NCBI GenBank assembly: GCA_027315105.1
Contig: DAHUYP010000083.1
Location: 1-47,955, forward strand
Reading direction: 5' to 3'
From: Gammaproteobacteria bacterium
GTDB taxonomy: Bacteria > Pseudomonadota > Gammaproteobacteria > Steroidobacterales > Steroidobacteraceae
DNA length: 47,955 nucleotides
The position numbers and the translations under genes were made by a program. The notes below the pieces were generated by a model. It searched no databases and was not told the DNA's origin. It worked only from the letters and a program-made list of their open reading frames with translations. Within the stretch, counting starts at the first letter, position 1. Each line of letters starts with the position of its first letter. Below, one piece after another: positions 34,438-43,191 of the stretch.

Positions 34438-36975
34438 TTGCTAAAGATACGCACTTTTCGCGTCACGATTATCTCGGCCTTCGGCGCCGTGACGCTGGCT
34501 TTCCTCGGTGCCTACGCGCTGATCGCCAGCTACGTCTATCTCGAGCCCTCGCTGCCGACGGTGGACGCCATCGGCAGCGGCAGCCTGCCGGTGCCGCTGC
34601 GCATCTACACGCGCAGCGGGGAGCTGATCGCGCAGATCGGCGAGAAACGGCGGCAACTGGTCACCTACCAGGACATCCCGGTGCTGGTGCGCGAGGCATT
34701 CATCGCCGCCGAGGACCAGCGCTTCTTCACCCACCACGGTTTCGACTACAGCGGAGTGCTGCGTGCGGCCCTGGTGGACCTGACCTCGGGAGATTTCTCG
34801 CAGGGTGCCAGCACGATCACGATGCAGGCGGCTCGCAACATGTTCCTGACCTTCGACAAGACCATCCGCCGCAAGCTGCAGGAGATCTTTCTCACCTACC
34901 GGATGGAACACGAGTTCAGCAAGGAACAGATCCTGCAGACCTACCTGAACGTCATCTTCCTCGGGCAACGCTCGTACGGCGTGGCGGCCGCCGCCGAGAC
35001 CTATTTCGGCAAGCCGCTCGATCAGCTCTCGGTCGCGGAGGCGGCGACGCTGGCGGCTATTCCACGCGCGCCGTCGCAGCTCAACCCGATCACCAATCCG
35101 AAGGGCGCACAGGCGCGGCGCCGCTATGTGCTGGCGCAGATGCAGCGGCTCAACTTCATCGATTCGGCCACCGTGCAGCTCGCGGCGCAGGAGCCCGTGG
35201 ATGCGCGCGATCACGGCATCCTGATCGACGTCGAGGCTCCCTACGTGGCGGAGATGGCGCGCGCCGATCTGGTGGGACGCTACGGCGAGGACGCCGTCAA
35301 CGCGGGCTACAAGGTCTACACCACCATCGACGGCCGTCTGCAGACGGCCGCGAACCGCGCGGTCCGCATCGGTCTCATCGAATATGACCGCCGCCACGGC
35401 TATCGCGGGCCGCTCAGGCAGCTGGCGCTCGATGATGGCGCGCCGCCGTCCAAGTTCGATGCCGCGCTCGCCAACATCCCCGAGTTCGGCGGCCTGCGCA
35501 CGGCGGTCGTGGTATCGGTGGCGCCCATGGCGGCGCGCGTCTACATCCGCTCGTTGGGATTCGCGCAGATCGACTGGGACGGCCTGTCATGGGCCCGCAA
35601 GCGCATTTCCGAGACGCGCGTCGGCCCCGCGCCCAAGCGCGCCGAGGACGTCGTGCGTCGCGGCGACGTCGTCTACGTGGTCACCAACGGCCACGGCCTC
35701 GCCCAGCTGGCGCAGCTGCCGGAAGCGCAGGGCGCGCTGGTGGCGCTCGACCCGGATGACGGCGCGATCGCGGCCCTGGTGGGCGGCTTCGATTACTTCC
35801 AGAACAAGTTCAATCGTGTCACCCAGGCCCGCCGCCAGCCGGGTTCGGGATTCAAGCCGTTCCTGTATTCGGCGGCGCTGGAGAACGGCTTCACGCCCGC
35901 AACGGTGGTCATGGATGCCCCGATCGTCTATGACGACAGCGGGCAGGAGAAGATCTGGCGGCCCGAGAACAACGAGCGAGGCTTCGAGGGGCCGACGCGT
36001 CTGCGCGAGGCGCTGGTGCACTCGCGCAATCTGGTCACGATTCGCGTGGTACGCCAGCTCGGCATCGACACCGCCGTCAGCTACGCCTCGAGATTCGGCT
36101 TCAACCCCGACGACATGCCGCGCGACATGACGCTCGCGCTCGGCAGCCTGCCGGCGACGCCGCTGCAGATGGCGAGCGCCTACGCGACCTTCGCCAACGG
36201 CGGCTATCGCATCAATTCCTACTACATCGATCGCATCGAGGACGCCTCGGGCCAGGTGGTGTTCCAGGCGACGCCGACGGTGGTGTGCGAGTCCTGTGAT
36301 TCGAGCGCGCCGCCCGATGGCGCCGGTAGCGCCGGCGCCGCAGCGGCCGCCGCCGTGAGCGCGCCGCTTGCGCCCGCCGGGCCGGCCGATCCGGCCAGCC
36401 GCGCCGTCGGCGCCGGTGATCCGGATCATGCGCCGCCCGATCCGCTGCCGCCGCTGAGCGCGGCGGCGCGCATCGCGCCGCGCGTGATCTCGCCGCAGAA
36501 CGACTGGATCATGGACGACATCATGCACGACGTCATCACGCGCGGCACCGGCATACGCGCCGGCCTGGCGCTCAAGCGCAACGACATCTCCGGCAAGACC
36601 GGCACCACCAACGAGGCGCACGATACCTGGTTCAACGGTTTCAATCGCGACGTCGTTGCCAGCGTCTGGGTCGGCTTCGACCAGGAGCGGCCGCTGGGCG
36701 AAGGCGAAGAGGGCAGCCGCACGGCGGTGCCGATTTGGGTTAATTTCATGCGCGAGGCGTTGCGCGCACAGCCGGACCGGCCGCGGCCCCTGCCGTCCGG
36801 GCTGGTGAGCGCACGCATATCGCCGAAGACCGGGACCCTGGCCGGAGCCAACGATACCGATGCCATCTACGAGACCTTCATCGAAGATCATCTGCCGCCG
36901 GCGGGTGGCGGCGGTATCGCGGCGCCGGGTACGGGACCGCAGAATTCATCCGGCAGCAGCGAGCCGCTGTTCTGA
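34438..36975 (+). CDS. mrcA: penicillin-binding protein 1A, bifunctional peptidoglycan synthase
   Basis: This 845-residue class A PBP is anchored by an N-terminal helix (about 10-33). The glycosyltransferase family 51 domain (about 60-235) shows catalytic Glu92 in AAEDQRFFTHHGFDY, then QGASTITMQAARN and the RRKLQEI block. A PBP1A-type OB insert follows. The transpeptidase domain (about 430-760) has the active serine S470 in RQPGSGFKPF, SRN in HSRNLV and KTG at 720 in SGKTGTTNEA. An Ala/Pro/Asp-rich insert lies at about 620-685. The start is TTG 34438 with AGGGG upstream; no in-frame ATG would give the complete anchor. The divergent ponA/pilM pairing is conserved in Pseudomonas and Xanthomonas. 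Confidence 0.94.
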   Translation: MLKIRTFRVTIISAFGAVTLAFLGAYALIASYVYLEPSLPTVDAIGSGSLPVPLRIYTRSGELIAQIGEKRRQLVTYQDIPVLVREAFIAAEDQRFFTHHGFDYSGVLRAALVDLTSGDFSQGASTITMQAARNMFLTFDKTIRRKLQEIFLTYRMEHEFSKEQILQTYLNVIFLGQRSYGVAAAAETYFGKPLDQLSVAEAATLAAIPRAPSQLNPITNPKGAQARRRYVLAQMQRLNFIDSATVQLAAQEPVDARDHGILIDVEAPYVAEMARADLVGRYGEDAVNAGYKVYTTIDGRLQTAANRAVRIGLIEYDRRHGYRGPLRQLALDDGAPPSKFDAALANIPEFGGLRTAVVVSVAPMAARVYIRSLGFAQIDWDGLSWARKRISETRVGPAPKRAEDVVRRGDVVYVVTNGHGLAQLAQLPEAQGALVALDPDDGAIAALVGGFDYFQNKFNRVTQARRQPGSGFKPFLYSAALENGFTPATVVMDAPIVYDDSGQEKIWRPENNERGFEGPTRLREALVHSRNLVTIRVVRQLGIDTAVSYASRFGFNPDDMPRDMTLALGSLPATPLQMASAYATFANGGYRINSYYIDRIEDASGQVVFQATPTVVCESCDSSAPPDGAGSAGAAAAAAVSAPLAPAGPADPASRAVGAGDPDHAPPDPLPPLSAAARIAPRVISPQNDWIMDDIMHDVITRGTGIRAGLALKRNDISGKTGTTNEAHDTWFNGFNRDVVASVWVGFDQERPLGEGEEGSRTAVPIWVNFMREALRAQPDRPRPLPSGLVSARISPKTGTLAGANDTDAIYETFIEDHLPPAGGGGIAAPGTGPQNSSGSSEPLF

Positions 36976-37026
36976 CGGGCGGCCGCCCGCGGCCGCGGAC
37001 CGACCGGGATTGACGCAAGTGCACTC

Positions 37027-37635
37027 ATGAGCCGCCGCGACTCGCCCCGCAACGGCAACCTGCGGCGCGCGCTGGCGCAGGAAGCCGCGCGCCTCATGGC
37101 GCAGCATGGCATTCATGATTTCCTGACCGCCAAGCGCAAAGCGGCCGAGCGCCTCGGGGTGACCGATTCCAGCGCACTGCCGCGCAACACCGAGATCGAG
37201 GATGCGCTGGCGCAATACCAGCGCCTGTTCGATGCCGGCGGGCACGAGCAGAGCCTGCAGGAGCAGCGGCGCGCCGCCCTGCATGCGATGCACTGGCTGT
37301 CGGGCTTCGAGCCGCGGCTGGTCGGGCCCGTGCTGACCGGCACCGCCACCGCCTATGCCGACATCCAACTGCATCTGTTCGCGGATCGGCCGGAGAACGT
37401 GGCGCTGCAGCTGCTCGAGCGCGGCGTGGCGCACGAGGTCACGCAGCGGCGCGTGCGGCTCGACGCCGAGCGGATCAGGGCCTTTCCCGGATTGCGCTTC
37501 GCGGTGGACAACCGGCAGATCGAGGCGACGGTATTCCCGCTCGACGGCATCCGCCAGGCGCCGGTCAGCCCGGTGGACGGCAAGCCGATGCGGCGCGCCG
37601 ATGCGGCCGAGCTGGAGAATCTGCTGCAGCAGTAG
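37027..37635 (+). CDS. conserved protein of unknown function, degenerate nucleotidyltransferase-like
   Basis: This 202-residue protein has an N-terminal helical part (LRRALAQEAARLMAQHGIHDFLTAKRKAAERLGV, NTEIEDALAQYQRLF). The centre is FEPRLVGPVLTGTATAYADIQLHLFAD. That centre looks like the hG-x-h...Dh[DE]h strand of minimal nucleotidyltransferases (compare LVGSVxxGTA..SDIDL), but the second acidic residue is glutamine, so catalysis is doubtful. Similar proteins in Gammaproteobacteria are often left hypothetical or misnamed UDP-N-acetylmuramate-alanine ligase. No Mur ligase motif is present. It lies 51 bases downstream of mrcA and is convergent with gltA. Confidence 0.7.
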   Translation: MSRRDSPRNGNLRRALAQEAARLMAQHGIHDFLTAKRKAAERLGVTDSSALPRNTEIEDALAQYQRLFDAGGHEQSLQEQRRAALHAMHWLSGFEPRLVGPVLTGTATAYADIQLHLFADRPENVALQLLERGVAHEVTQRRVRLDAERIRAFPGLRFAVDNRQIEATVFPLDGIRQAPVSPVDGKPMRRADAAELENLLQQ

Positions 37636-37673
37636 CCCGGGGCGGCGGTGCTCCGAGCGTGTCGCGGCGCCGG

Positions 37674-38978
37674 TCAGGCGGTCTTGCGCAGCGCGGCCGG
37701 CACGTAGTCCCGGCGCGCGGCGCCGGTGTAGAGCTGCCGCGGACGGCCGATGCGCATGCCCGGGTCGGCGATCATCTCCAGCCAATGCGCCACCCAGCCG
37801 ACCGTGCGTGCGATCGCGAACATCACCGTGAACATCGAGCGCGGAATGCCGAGCGCGCTGTAGATGATGCCGGAGTAGAAGTCGACGTTGGGATAGAGCT
37901 TGCGCGACACGAAATACTCGTCCTTGAGCGCGATCTCCTCGAGGTGCAGCGCCAGCTCGAACAGCGGATTGTCGTTGCGACCGAGCTTGGCGAGCACCTC
38001 GTGGCAGATCTCGCGGATGATCTTCGCGCGCGGATCGAAATTCTTGTAGACACGATGCCCGAATCCCATGAGCCGGAAGTGGCTGGACTTGTCCTTCGCC
38101 ATGGCCAGGTATTTCGGGATGTTGTCGACCGTACCGATCTGCTCGAGCATGGCGAGCACGGCTTCGTTCGCGCCACCGTGGGCCGGGCCCCAGAGCGCCG
38201 CGACGCCGGCCGAGATCGCCGCGTACGGATTGGTGCCGGTGCTGCCCGCCAGCCGCACGGTCGAGGTGCTGGCATTCTGCTCGTGATCCGCGTGCAGGAT
38301 GAACAGCAGGTCAAGCGCCTTGGCGGCGACCGGATTGACCTCGTAGTCCTCGCACGGCACGGCGAAGAACATGCTCAGCATGTTCGAGCAGTAGGCCAGT
38401 TCATTGCGCGGATAGACGAACGGCTGGCCGACCGAATGCTTGTGGGCCGCGGCCGCGATGGTCGGCAGCTTGGCAACGATGCGGTGCGCGAAGATCTCGC
38501 GATGCCGCGGATCGTGGATGTCGGTCGAGTCGTGATAGAAGGCCGACATCGACGCCACGACCGCCGAGACCATCGCCATCGGATGGGCGTTGTGGTGGAA
38601 GCCGTGGAAGAATCGCAGCAGCGATTCGTTGATCATCGTATGGCGGCTGATGCTGGCCGAGAATTCCTGCGCCTGCCGCACGGTCGGCAGCTCGCCGTAG
38701 AGCAGCAGGTAGGCGACTTCCATGAACGAGCTCTTCTCCGCCAGCTCCTCCACCGGATAGCCGCGGTACAGCAGGATGCCCGCGTCACCGTCGATATAGG
38801 TGATCTTGCTCTCGCAGCTGGCGGTCACGCCGAAGGCGGGATCGAAACTGAAGACCCCTTGGTCGCGGTTGATGTTCGAGATATCGAGCACATCCGGACC
38901 GATCGTCCCGCTGCGCACCGGCAGCGAGGTGGTAAGGCCGGTGTTGGGGTTCTTGAGCTCGAAATTCTTGGCAGTCAT
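37674..38978 (-). CDS. gltA: citrate synthase
   Basis: This 434-residue enzyme condenses oxaloacetate and acetyl-CoA, the entry step of the TCA cycle. The length and N-terminal beta domain ([45 protein letters not shown]) match the hexameric, NADH-sensitive Gram-negative type. Catalytic residues are visible in [13 protein letters not shown] (His), [15 protein letters not shown] (His) and the distal segment leading to RPRQLYTG. The start is ATG 38978. It is monocistronic, convergent with the upstream-numbered unknown gene and about 174 bases downstream of the rpmE stop. Confidence 0.96.
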   Translation of the reverse strand: MTAKNFELKNPNTGLTTSLPVRSGTIGPDVLDISNINRDQGVFSFDPAFGVTASCESKITYIDGDAGILLYRGYPVEELAEKSSFMEVAYLLLYGELPTVRQAQEFSASISRHTMINESLLRFFHGFHHNAHPMAMVSAVVASMSAFYHDSTDIHDPRHREIFAHRIVAKLPTIAAAAHKHSVGQPFVYPRNELAYCSNMLSMFFAVPCEDYEVNPVAAKALDLLFILHADHEQNASTSTVRLAGSTGTNPYAAISAGVAALWGPAHGGANEAVLAMLEQIGTVDNIPKYLAMAKDKSSHFRLMGFGHRVYKNFDPRAKIIREICHEVLAKLGRNDNPLFELALHLEEIALKDEYFVSRKLYPNVDFYSGIIYSALGIPRSMFTVMFAIARTVGWVAHWLEMIADPGMRIGRPRQLYTGAARRDYVPAALRKTA

Positions 38979-39093
38979 CCGCGATCGCCCTCACAGAACG
39001 AGCCACCGCGGAGCGCGGTCGGCAGCTGCTCAGGTTTACATGCTCCGCGCACGGAATCAAGGCATTGCGCGCCTCGAAATGAACATCCGGAGC

Positions 39094-39135
39094 GGCGCGC
39101 GGCGCTGCGCACAGCGGCGGCGCGCAGCGCGCGCC
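39094..39135. repeat. GC-rich dyad between rpmE and gltA
   Basis: Left arm GGCGCGCGGCGCTGCGC and right arm GGCGCGCAGCGCGCGCC are nearly complementary around a short loop, 18 bases past the rpmE stop. The hairpin would be very stable but has no following U-run on either strand. It may act as a Rho-independent-like pause, an mRNA 3' stabiliser, or be a by-product of GC content. Confidence 0.35.
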
Positions 39136-39152
39136 GTCGCATGAATTCGCGC

Positions 39153-39368
39153 TCAGCGAGCGCTGGTGATGCCCGCGTACTTCTTGCGGAACTTGTCCAC
39201 GCGGCCCGCGGTGTCGACGATCTTCTGCTTGCCGGTATAGAACGGATGGCAGTTCGAGCAGACCTCGAGGCTCAGATCGTGACCCACGGTCGAGCGCGTT
39301 TGAAATTTATTCCCGCAGCTGCAGGTGACGGTGATCTCTTGGTATTGGGGATGGATCGAGGCTTTCAT
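39153..39368 (-). CDS. rpmE: 50S ribosomal protein L31, zinc-binding type
   Basis: This 71-residue ribosomal protein begins [16 protein letters not shown]. The zinc ligands of the C+ form are kept: Cys16, Cys18, Cys37 and Cys40 (TCSCGNKF and [14 protein letters not shown]). The C-terminus [13 protein letters not shown] is standard. ATG 39368 gives the normal length; an upstream in-frame extension is not conserved. L31 bridges the ribosomal subunits. The 384-base region upstream is described separately. Confidence 0.96.
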   Translation of the reverse strand: MKASIHPQYQEITVTCSCGNKFQTRSTVGHDLSLEVCSNCHPFYTGKQKIVDTAGRVDKFRKKYAGITSAR

Positions 39369-39442
39369 GGGTTCACGCTTCCGTATGCCGCCCTGCGGCG
39401 CGCCGGCCATTCAATTCGACCGGCAGACAAAAAAGGGCGCGA

Positions 39443-39471
39443 AGTTTAGCCCCGGCGCTGGCCCGCCACAA
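39443..39471 (-). promoter_or_regulatory. candidate rpmE promoter
   Basis: On the minus strand TTGTGG (39471-39466) and TAAACT (39448-39443) are 17 bases apart. Transcription would start near 39436 and give a leader of about 68 bases containing a U6 run and a GC-rich hairpin. Such a leader could serve the known autoregulation of rpmE by L31, but I cannot show it. Confidence 0.35.
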
Positions 39472-39752
39472 GAGGCGCAGAGGGATGGGTCCTCGGCGAC
39501 CGATTTCCCCACGGGCCCGCCCGCCGGATTATCCACAATTTCTGTGGATAACTCTGTGCGCAACGCGGCCGGATAACGGCGATTGGAGGCCGAAAAACGC
39601 CGATTTGTCCATTTGTACAAAAAATGACCAATATGTTTCAGCCTATGACATCAAAGACTTACGTTCTCATTATGTTGGAATTTAACGGGAATGAGACGTA
39701 ATCGGCTAATTTTTGTAATCGCCAGCTTCCGGCTGTGCATAACAGCGCCGGG
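39472..39752. other. AT-rich intergenic region with DnaA boxes between hemW and rpmE
   Basis: This stretch holds no credible gene. It contains a perfect DnaA box TTATCCACA at 39529-39537, its inverted twin TGTGGATAA at 39543-39551 (5-base gap), and a third match TTATGCACA on the minus strand at 39734-39742. Between boxes two and three lies about 150 bases of unusually AT-rich DNA, including the palindrome TTTGTACAAA (39612-39621) and a repeated GTAATCG (39698-39704, 39715-39721). The layout resembles the box-plus-unwinding-element design of replication origins, but no dnaA, dnaN, gyrB, gidA or rpmH lies in the window. Confidence 0.55.
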
Positions 39753-41000
39753 CTACAGCCAAGTCCCGGTGCCCGCAGCAAAATCCGGCCGATCGGGCGG
39801 CGCGCGCGCCGGCGGCTCCGGCAGAAATTCCGTCAGCAGATCGTTGAGGAAGTCGAATCCCCGCGGGCTTGCGCGCCAGCCGCCACCGCAGCGCTCCAGC
39901 AGCCCACGCCGCCACGCGCGCTCCATCGGCCGCTGCAGCAGCGCGAATTGCAGTCCCGTGCGCGCCTCGAACGCGCTCGCCTCGAAGGCCTCGCTCAAGC
40001 GCAGCGCGTTCATCATGAATTCGAACGGCCGCTCGGCCAGCGCCACCGCCCGGCATTGCGGACGCGCGGCATCGGCGCTGGCGGCCAGGCTCGCGAGGTA
40101 GCGGCGCGGCTCGCGCTGCCGCTCGGTACGCTCGATGCCGAGCGTCTCGCCCTCGAGGCGGCTGCGCTTGCCGTGCGCCCCGGCACCGATCCCGAGGTAG
40201 TCGCCGAAGCGCCAGTAGTTGAGGTTGTGGCGGCAGCGTGCGCCGTCGAGCGCATAGGCCGAGACCTCATAGCGCTCGAAGCCCGCCGCGGCGAGCCGCT
40301 GCTGGCACAGGCGCTGCATGTCCGCGCCGAGGTCGGAATCGGGCAGCCCCGCCGGCGGCCGCCCGGCGAATACGGTCCCGGGCTCGAGCGTGAGCTGGTA
40401 GTGCGAGACATGCGCCGGCCGCAGCGCGATCGCAGCCTCGATATCCGCCAGCGCGCCGGCCGCGCTCTGCTGCGGCAGGCCGTACATGAGATCGATGTTG
40501 AAATTCGCCAGTCCCGCGGCGTGCAGTTCCTCGACGGCGCGGCGCGTGTCGGCCGCGGCGTGAATGCGGCCGAGGCGCTGCAGCTGCGCCTCGTCGAAGC
40601 TCTGCGCACCCAGCGACACGCGCGTTATTCCGGCGGCTCGATAGTCCGCGAAGCGGCCGCGCTCGATCGTGCCGGGATTGGCCTCGAGCGTGATCTCGGC
40701 GTCGCCGGCCAGCGGCCAGTGCGCGCGTACCCCATCGAGCAGGCGCGACAGCCCGGCGGGCGAGAACAGGCTCGGCGTGCCGCCGCCGAGGAAGATGCTC
40801 TGCAGCGCGCGCTGGGGCTGCCCGTCCCCCTGCAACGCCAGGTCGCGCAGCAGCGCCTGTACGTACGCGGCCTCGGGCAGCTCGCCGCGCAGTGCGTGCG
40901 AGTTGAAATCGCAGTACGGGCACTTGCGCACGCACCAGGGAAAATGCACGTACAGCGACAGCGGCGGCAAGCCCTTGGCCTCGACCTGGTGGTGCGTCAT
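39753..41000 (-). CDS. hemW: radical SAM heme chaperone HemW
   Basis: This 415-residue radical SAM protein has the iron-sulfur motif LYVHFPWCVRKCPYCDF with Cys23, Cys27 and Cys30 (C-x3-C-x2-C), preceded by the conserved histidine. The SAM-binding FLGGGTPSLFSP and ITLEANPGT blocks follow, then SLGAQSFDEAQLQRLGRIH. The C-terminal HemN-type domain includes HNLNYWRFGDYLGIGAGAHG. HemW delivers heme to respiratory enzymes; it is not the coproporphyrinogen dehydrogenase it is often annotated as. The start overlaps the rdgB stop by four bases, the usual rdgB-hemW pairing. Confidence 0.95.
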   Translation of the reverse strand: MTHHQVEAKGLPPLSLYVHFPWCVRKCPYCDFNSHALRGELPEAAYVQALLRDLALQGDGQPQRALQSIFLGGGTPSLFSPAGLSRLLDGVRAHWPLAGDAEITLEANPGTIERGRFADYRAAGITRVSLGAQSFDEAQLQRLGRIHAAADTRRAVEELHAAGLANFNIDLMYGLPQQSAAGALADIEAAIALRPAHVSHYQLTLEPGTVFAGRPPAGLPDSDLGADMQRLCQQRLAAAGFERYEVSAYALDGARCRHNLNYWRFGDYLGIGAGAHGKRSRLEGETLGIERTERQREPRRYLASLAASADAARPQCRAVALAERPFEFMMNALRLSEAFEASAFEARTGLQFALLQRPMERAWRRGLLERCGGGWRASPRGFDFLNDLLTEFLPEPPARAPPDRPDFAAGTGTWL

Positions 41001-41614
41001 CGCGCGGCCGCGCTGCCCGCCGGCAGCACGCGCCCCAGCCGCGCGACCAACGCCGCGAGCGCCTGGGCGCGGTGACTCGAGGAGTTCTTGAGCGCGACGG
41101 ACAGCTCGGCCACGGTGCGCTCATGGCCCGCCGGAATGAACAGCGGGTCGTAGCCGAAGCCGCCGCCACCGGCGGCGCGAGTCGCGATCCGGCCCTCCCA
41201 GCAGCCGCTGGCGAGCAGCGGCTCGGGATCGTCGGGTGTGCGCACCAGCGCCAGCACGCAGCGGTAGCGCGCGCCGCGCGCCCCTTCGGGCACCGCCGCC
41301 AGTCGAGCCAGCAGCAGCGCATTGTTGTCCTGATCGCTCGCCCCCGGGCCGGCATAGCGCGCCGAGTAGACGCCCGGCCGCCCATCGAGGGCATCGACCT
41401 CGAGACCGGAGTCATCCGCCAGGCCCGGCAGCCCGCTCGCCAGCGCGGCGTGGCGCGCCTTGAGCAGCGCGTTGGCCTCGAAAGTCGTGCCGGTTTCCTC
41501 CACGCTGCGCACGCCGAGATCCGCCTGCATGAGCAGCTCGATCCCGAGCGGCGCCAGCAGCGCCGCAAACTCGCGCTGCTTGCCCGGATTGCCGCTCGCC
41601 AGTACCAGTTTCAT
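40997..41614 (-). CDS. rdgB: XTP/dITP pyrophosphatase (non-canonical purine NTPase)
   Basis: This 205-residue Ham1/RdgB-family enzyme hydrolyses dITP, ITP and XTP to monophosphates, keeping deaminated purines out of nucleic acid. It begins MKLVLASGNPGKQREF with the typical SGNxxK triphosphate site. ETGTTFEANALLKARH, the metal-binding LADDSGLEVDALDGRPGVYSARYAG and GFGYDPLFIP follow. Start ATG 41614 gives the expected length. It lies 38 bases downstream of rph and overlaps hemW. Confidence 0.96.
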   Translation of the reverse strand: MKLVLASGNPGKQREFAALLAPLGIELLMQADLGVRSVEETGTTFEANALLKARHAALASGLPGLADDSGLEVDALDGRPGVYSARYAGPGASDQDNNALLLARLAAVPEGARGARYRCVLALVRTPDDPEPLLASGCWEGRIATRAAGGGGFGYDPLFIPAGHERTVAELSVALKNSSSHRAQALAALVARLGRVLPAGSAAAR

Positions 41615-41652
41615 GGGATCTGCCCGGACCTCACGGGCGCGCTCGGCCACCG

Positions 41653-42375
41653 TCAGTCCGCGAGCGCCTGTGCCTGCAGCGCGCACAGCTCGCCGATGCC
41701 GCTGGCCGCGAGGTTCAGCAGCGCGTCGAGTTCATGGCGGCGAAAGGCGTGTCCCTCGGCGGTGCCCTGCACCTCGATGAATGCGCCGCCGTTGTTCATG
41801 ACCACGTTCATGTCGGTCTCGGCCTCGGAGTCCTCGCCGTAGTCCAGGTCCAGCATCGACACGCCCCGCACGATGCCGACCGACACCGCGGCCACCTGCC
41901 CGTGCAGCGGGCCGGCCGGCAGCAGCCTGCGCGCCTGCAGGGTCCCGCAGGCCTCGGCCAGGGCGACGTAGGCGCCGGTGATGGCGGCGGTGCGCGTGCC
42001 GCCGTCGGCCTGCAGCACGTCGCAATCGATCGTGACGGTACGCTCGCCCAGGGCCTCGAGATCCAGGGCGGCGCGCAGCGAGCGCCCGATAAGCCGCTGG
42101 ATCTCCTGGGTACGCCCGGACTGCTTGCCGCGTGCCGCCTCGCGCGGGCTGCGCGTGTGCGTGGCGCGCGGCAACATGCCGTACTCGGCGCTCACCCAGC
42201 CCCGGCCCTTGCCGCGCAGGAACGCCGGTACCCCGTCCTCGATGCTGGCGGTGCACAGCACGCGGGTATCGCCGTATTCCACCAGCACCGAACCCTCGGC
42301 ATGCCGGGTGTAATGGCGCGTGAAACGCACCGGCCGTAATGCGTCGGCAGCACGGCCATCGCGACGCGAAATCAT
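41653..42375 (-). CDS. rph: ribonuclease PH
   Basis: This 240-residue phosphorolytic 3'-5' exonuclease trims tRNA precursors. The beginning [15 protein letters not shown], the RNA-binding arginine patch [28 protein letters not shown] and the phosphate site [23 protein letters not shown] are complete. [23 protein letters not shown] is also intact. The protein is full length, unlike the truncated rph of some E. coli strains. It is 15 bases from the phosphatase gene upstream and belongs to the PP2C-rph-rdgB-hemW run. Confidence 0.96.
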   Translation of the reverse strand: MISRRDGRAADALRPVRFTRHYTRHAEGSVLVEYGDTRVLCTASIEDGVPAFLRGKGRGWVSAEYGMLPRATHTRSPREAARGKQSGRTQEIQRLIGRSLRAALDLEALGERTVTIDCDVLQADGGTRTAAITGAYVALAEACGTLQARRLLPAGPLHGQVAAVSVGIVRGVSMLDLDYGEDSEAETDMNVVMNNGGAFIEVQGTAEGHAFRRHELDALLNLAASGIGELCALQAQALAD

Positions 42376-42390
42376 GGTCGGGAGACGCTC

Positions 42391-43134
42391 CTATTCCAGA
42401 AAACGCAGCGCAGCAACCGACGTATTGTCGCTTCCCGCGCCGGCGTTGAGCAGCGCCTGGGCCGCCAGTGCCGCCAGCGTATCGCGCAGCGACAGCCCGA
42501 GTGTCACGAAGGCGCTGCCGATCAGCGCTTCGTCCAGGTTGGCCCAGAAGCCGTCGGTGCACACCAGCAGCACGTCGCCCGGCAGCACCGGGCGGCGCTG
42601 GCTGAGCGCCATTTCCGGCAACAGCGCCTCGCCGCCGAGGCAGGACTCGACGAAATTGCGCATCGGGTGATTCTGCACCTGGCCGGCACCGATGACGCCC
42701 TCGCGCACCAGCAGCTCGACGTGGCTGTGATCGCGCGTGCGTTCGCGCACGCGCGCGGCGCGCAGGTGGTAGACGCGGCTGTCGCCGACGTGCGCCCAGT
42801 AGGCCGAGTTCTGCTGCACGATGCAGACCGCGCAGGTGGCGCGTGGCCGCTGTTCGAGCGCCAGCTGCGCGCCCACGGCGACCACGCTGGCGTGCGCCGC
42901 GCCGAGCGCGAGGTGCAGGAATCCGAGCGGATCGAGCAGCGGCTGCGGGGTATGCCAGAAGCGCTCCAGCACGGTGCGCTGGGCGATCTCGGCCGCGCGC
43001 TCGCCGTCGGCATGGCCACCCATGCCGTCACAGGCGATCAGCAGCGCCGCGTCCGGTGCGACGGCTACGCTGACCCGATCCTGGTTATTCTCTCGCCCGC
43101 CTTGAAGGGTGAGTTCCGCATATTCGACCCGCAA
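42391..43134 (-). CDS. PP2C-family protein serine/threonine phosphatase
   Basis: This 247-residue soluble metal-dependent phosphatase shows the usual PP2C motifs: RENNQDRV near the N-terminus, IACDGMGGHADGERAA (metal aspartate), YWAHVGDSRVYHL, LLVCTDGFWANL and AGSDNTSVAAL. That is the short bacterial PppA/PrpC/Stp form. The partner kinase is not in the window; in many relatives a Ser/Thr kinase gene lies near yicC, so it may be elsewhere. The start is a TTG at 43132-43134 with GGAG upstream; no ATG fits the conserved N-terminus. It is divergent from yicC with a 57-base spacer. Confidence 0.9.
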   Translation of the reverse strand: MRVEYAELTLQGGRENNQDRVSVAVAPDAALLIACDGMGGHADGERAAEIAQRTVLERFWHTPQPLLDPLGFLHLALGAAHASVVAVGAQLALEQRPRATCAVCIVQQNSAYWAHVGDSRVYHLRAARVRERTRDHSHVELLVREGVIGAGQVQNHPMRNFVESCLGGEALLPEMALSQRRPVLPGDVLLVCTDGFWANLDEALIGSAFVTLGLSLRDTLAALAAQALLNAGAGSDNTSVAALRFLE

Positions 43135-43148
43135 GCGAGCTCCGGCGC

Positions 43149-43178
43149 TTTACGCTAAACTTTGCCGCGCTTTATACA
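43149..43178 (+). promoter_or_regulatory. candidate yicC promoter
   Basis: TTTACG (43149-43154) and TATACA (43173-43178) are 18 bases apart. The predicted start near 43185 leaves only about 7 bases before the yicC ATG at 43192, so the mRNA would be nearly leaderless or translation would begin at the second ATG (43204). The same AT-rich stretch reads TATAAA on the other strand and could also serve the divergent phosphatase gene. Confidence 0.4.
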
Positions 43179-43191
43179 CCATTGACTCCCC

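Noticed and set aside
39094..39135. Intrinsic terminator after rpmE
   Set aside because: The hairpin is strong but has no U-run, so it is listed as a dyad only.
39650..39690. Possible dif recombination site (TTATGTT at 39670-39676)
   Set aside because: Only the first seven bases of the XerD half fit, and the XerC half does not match.
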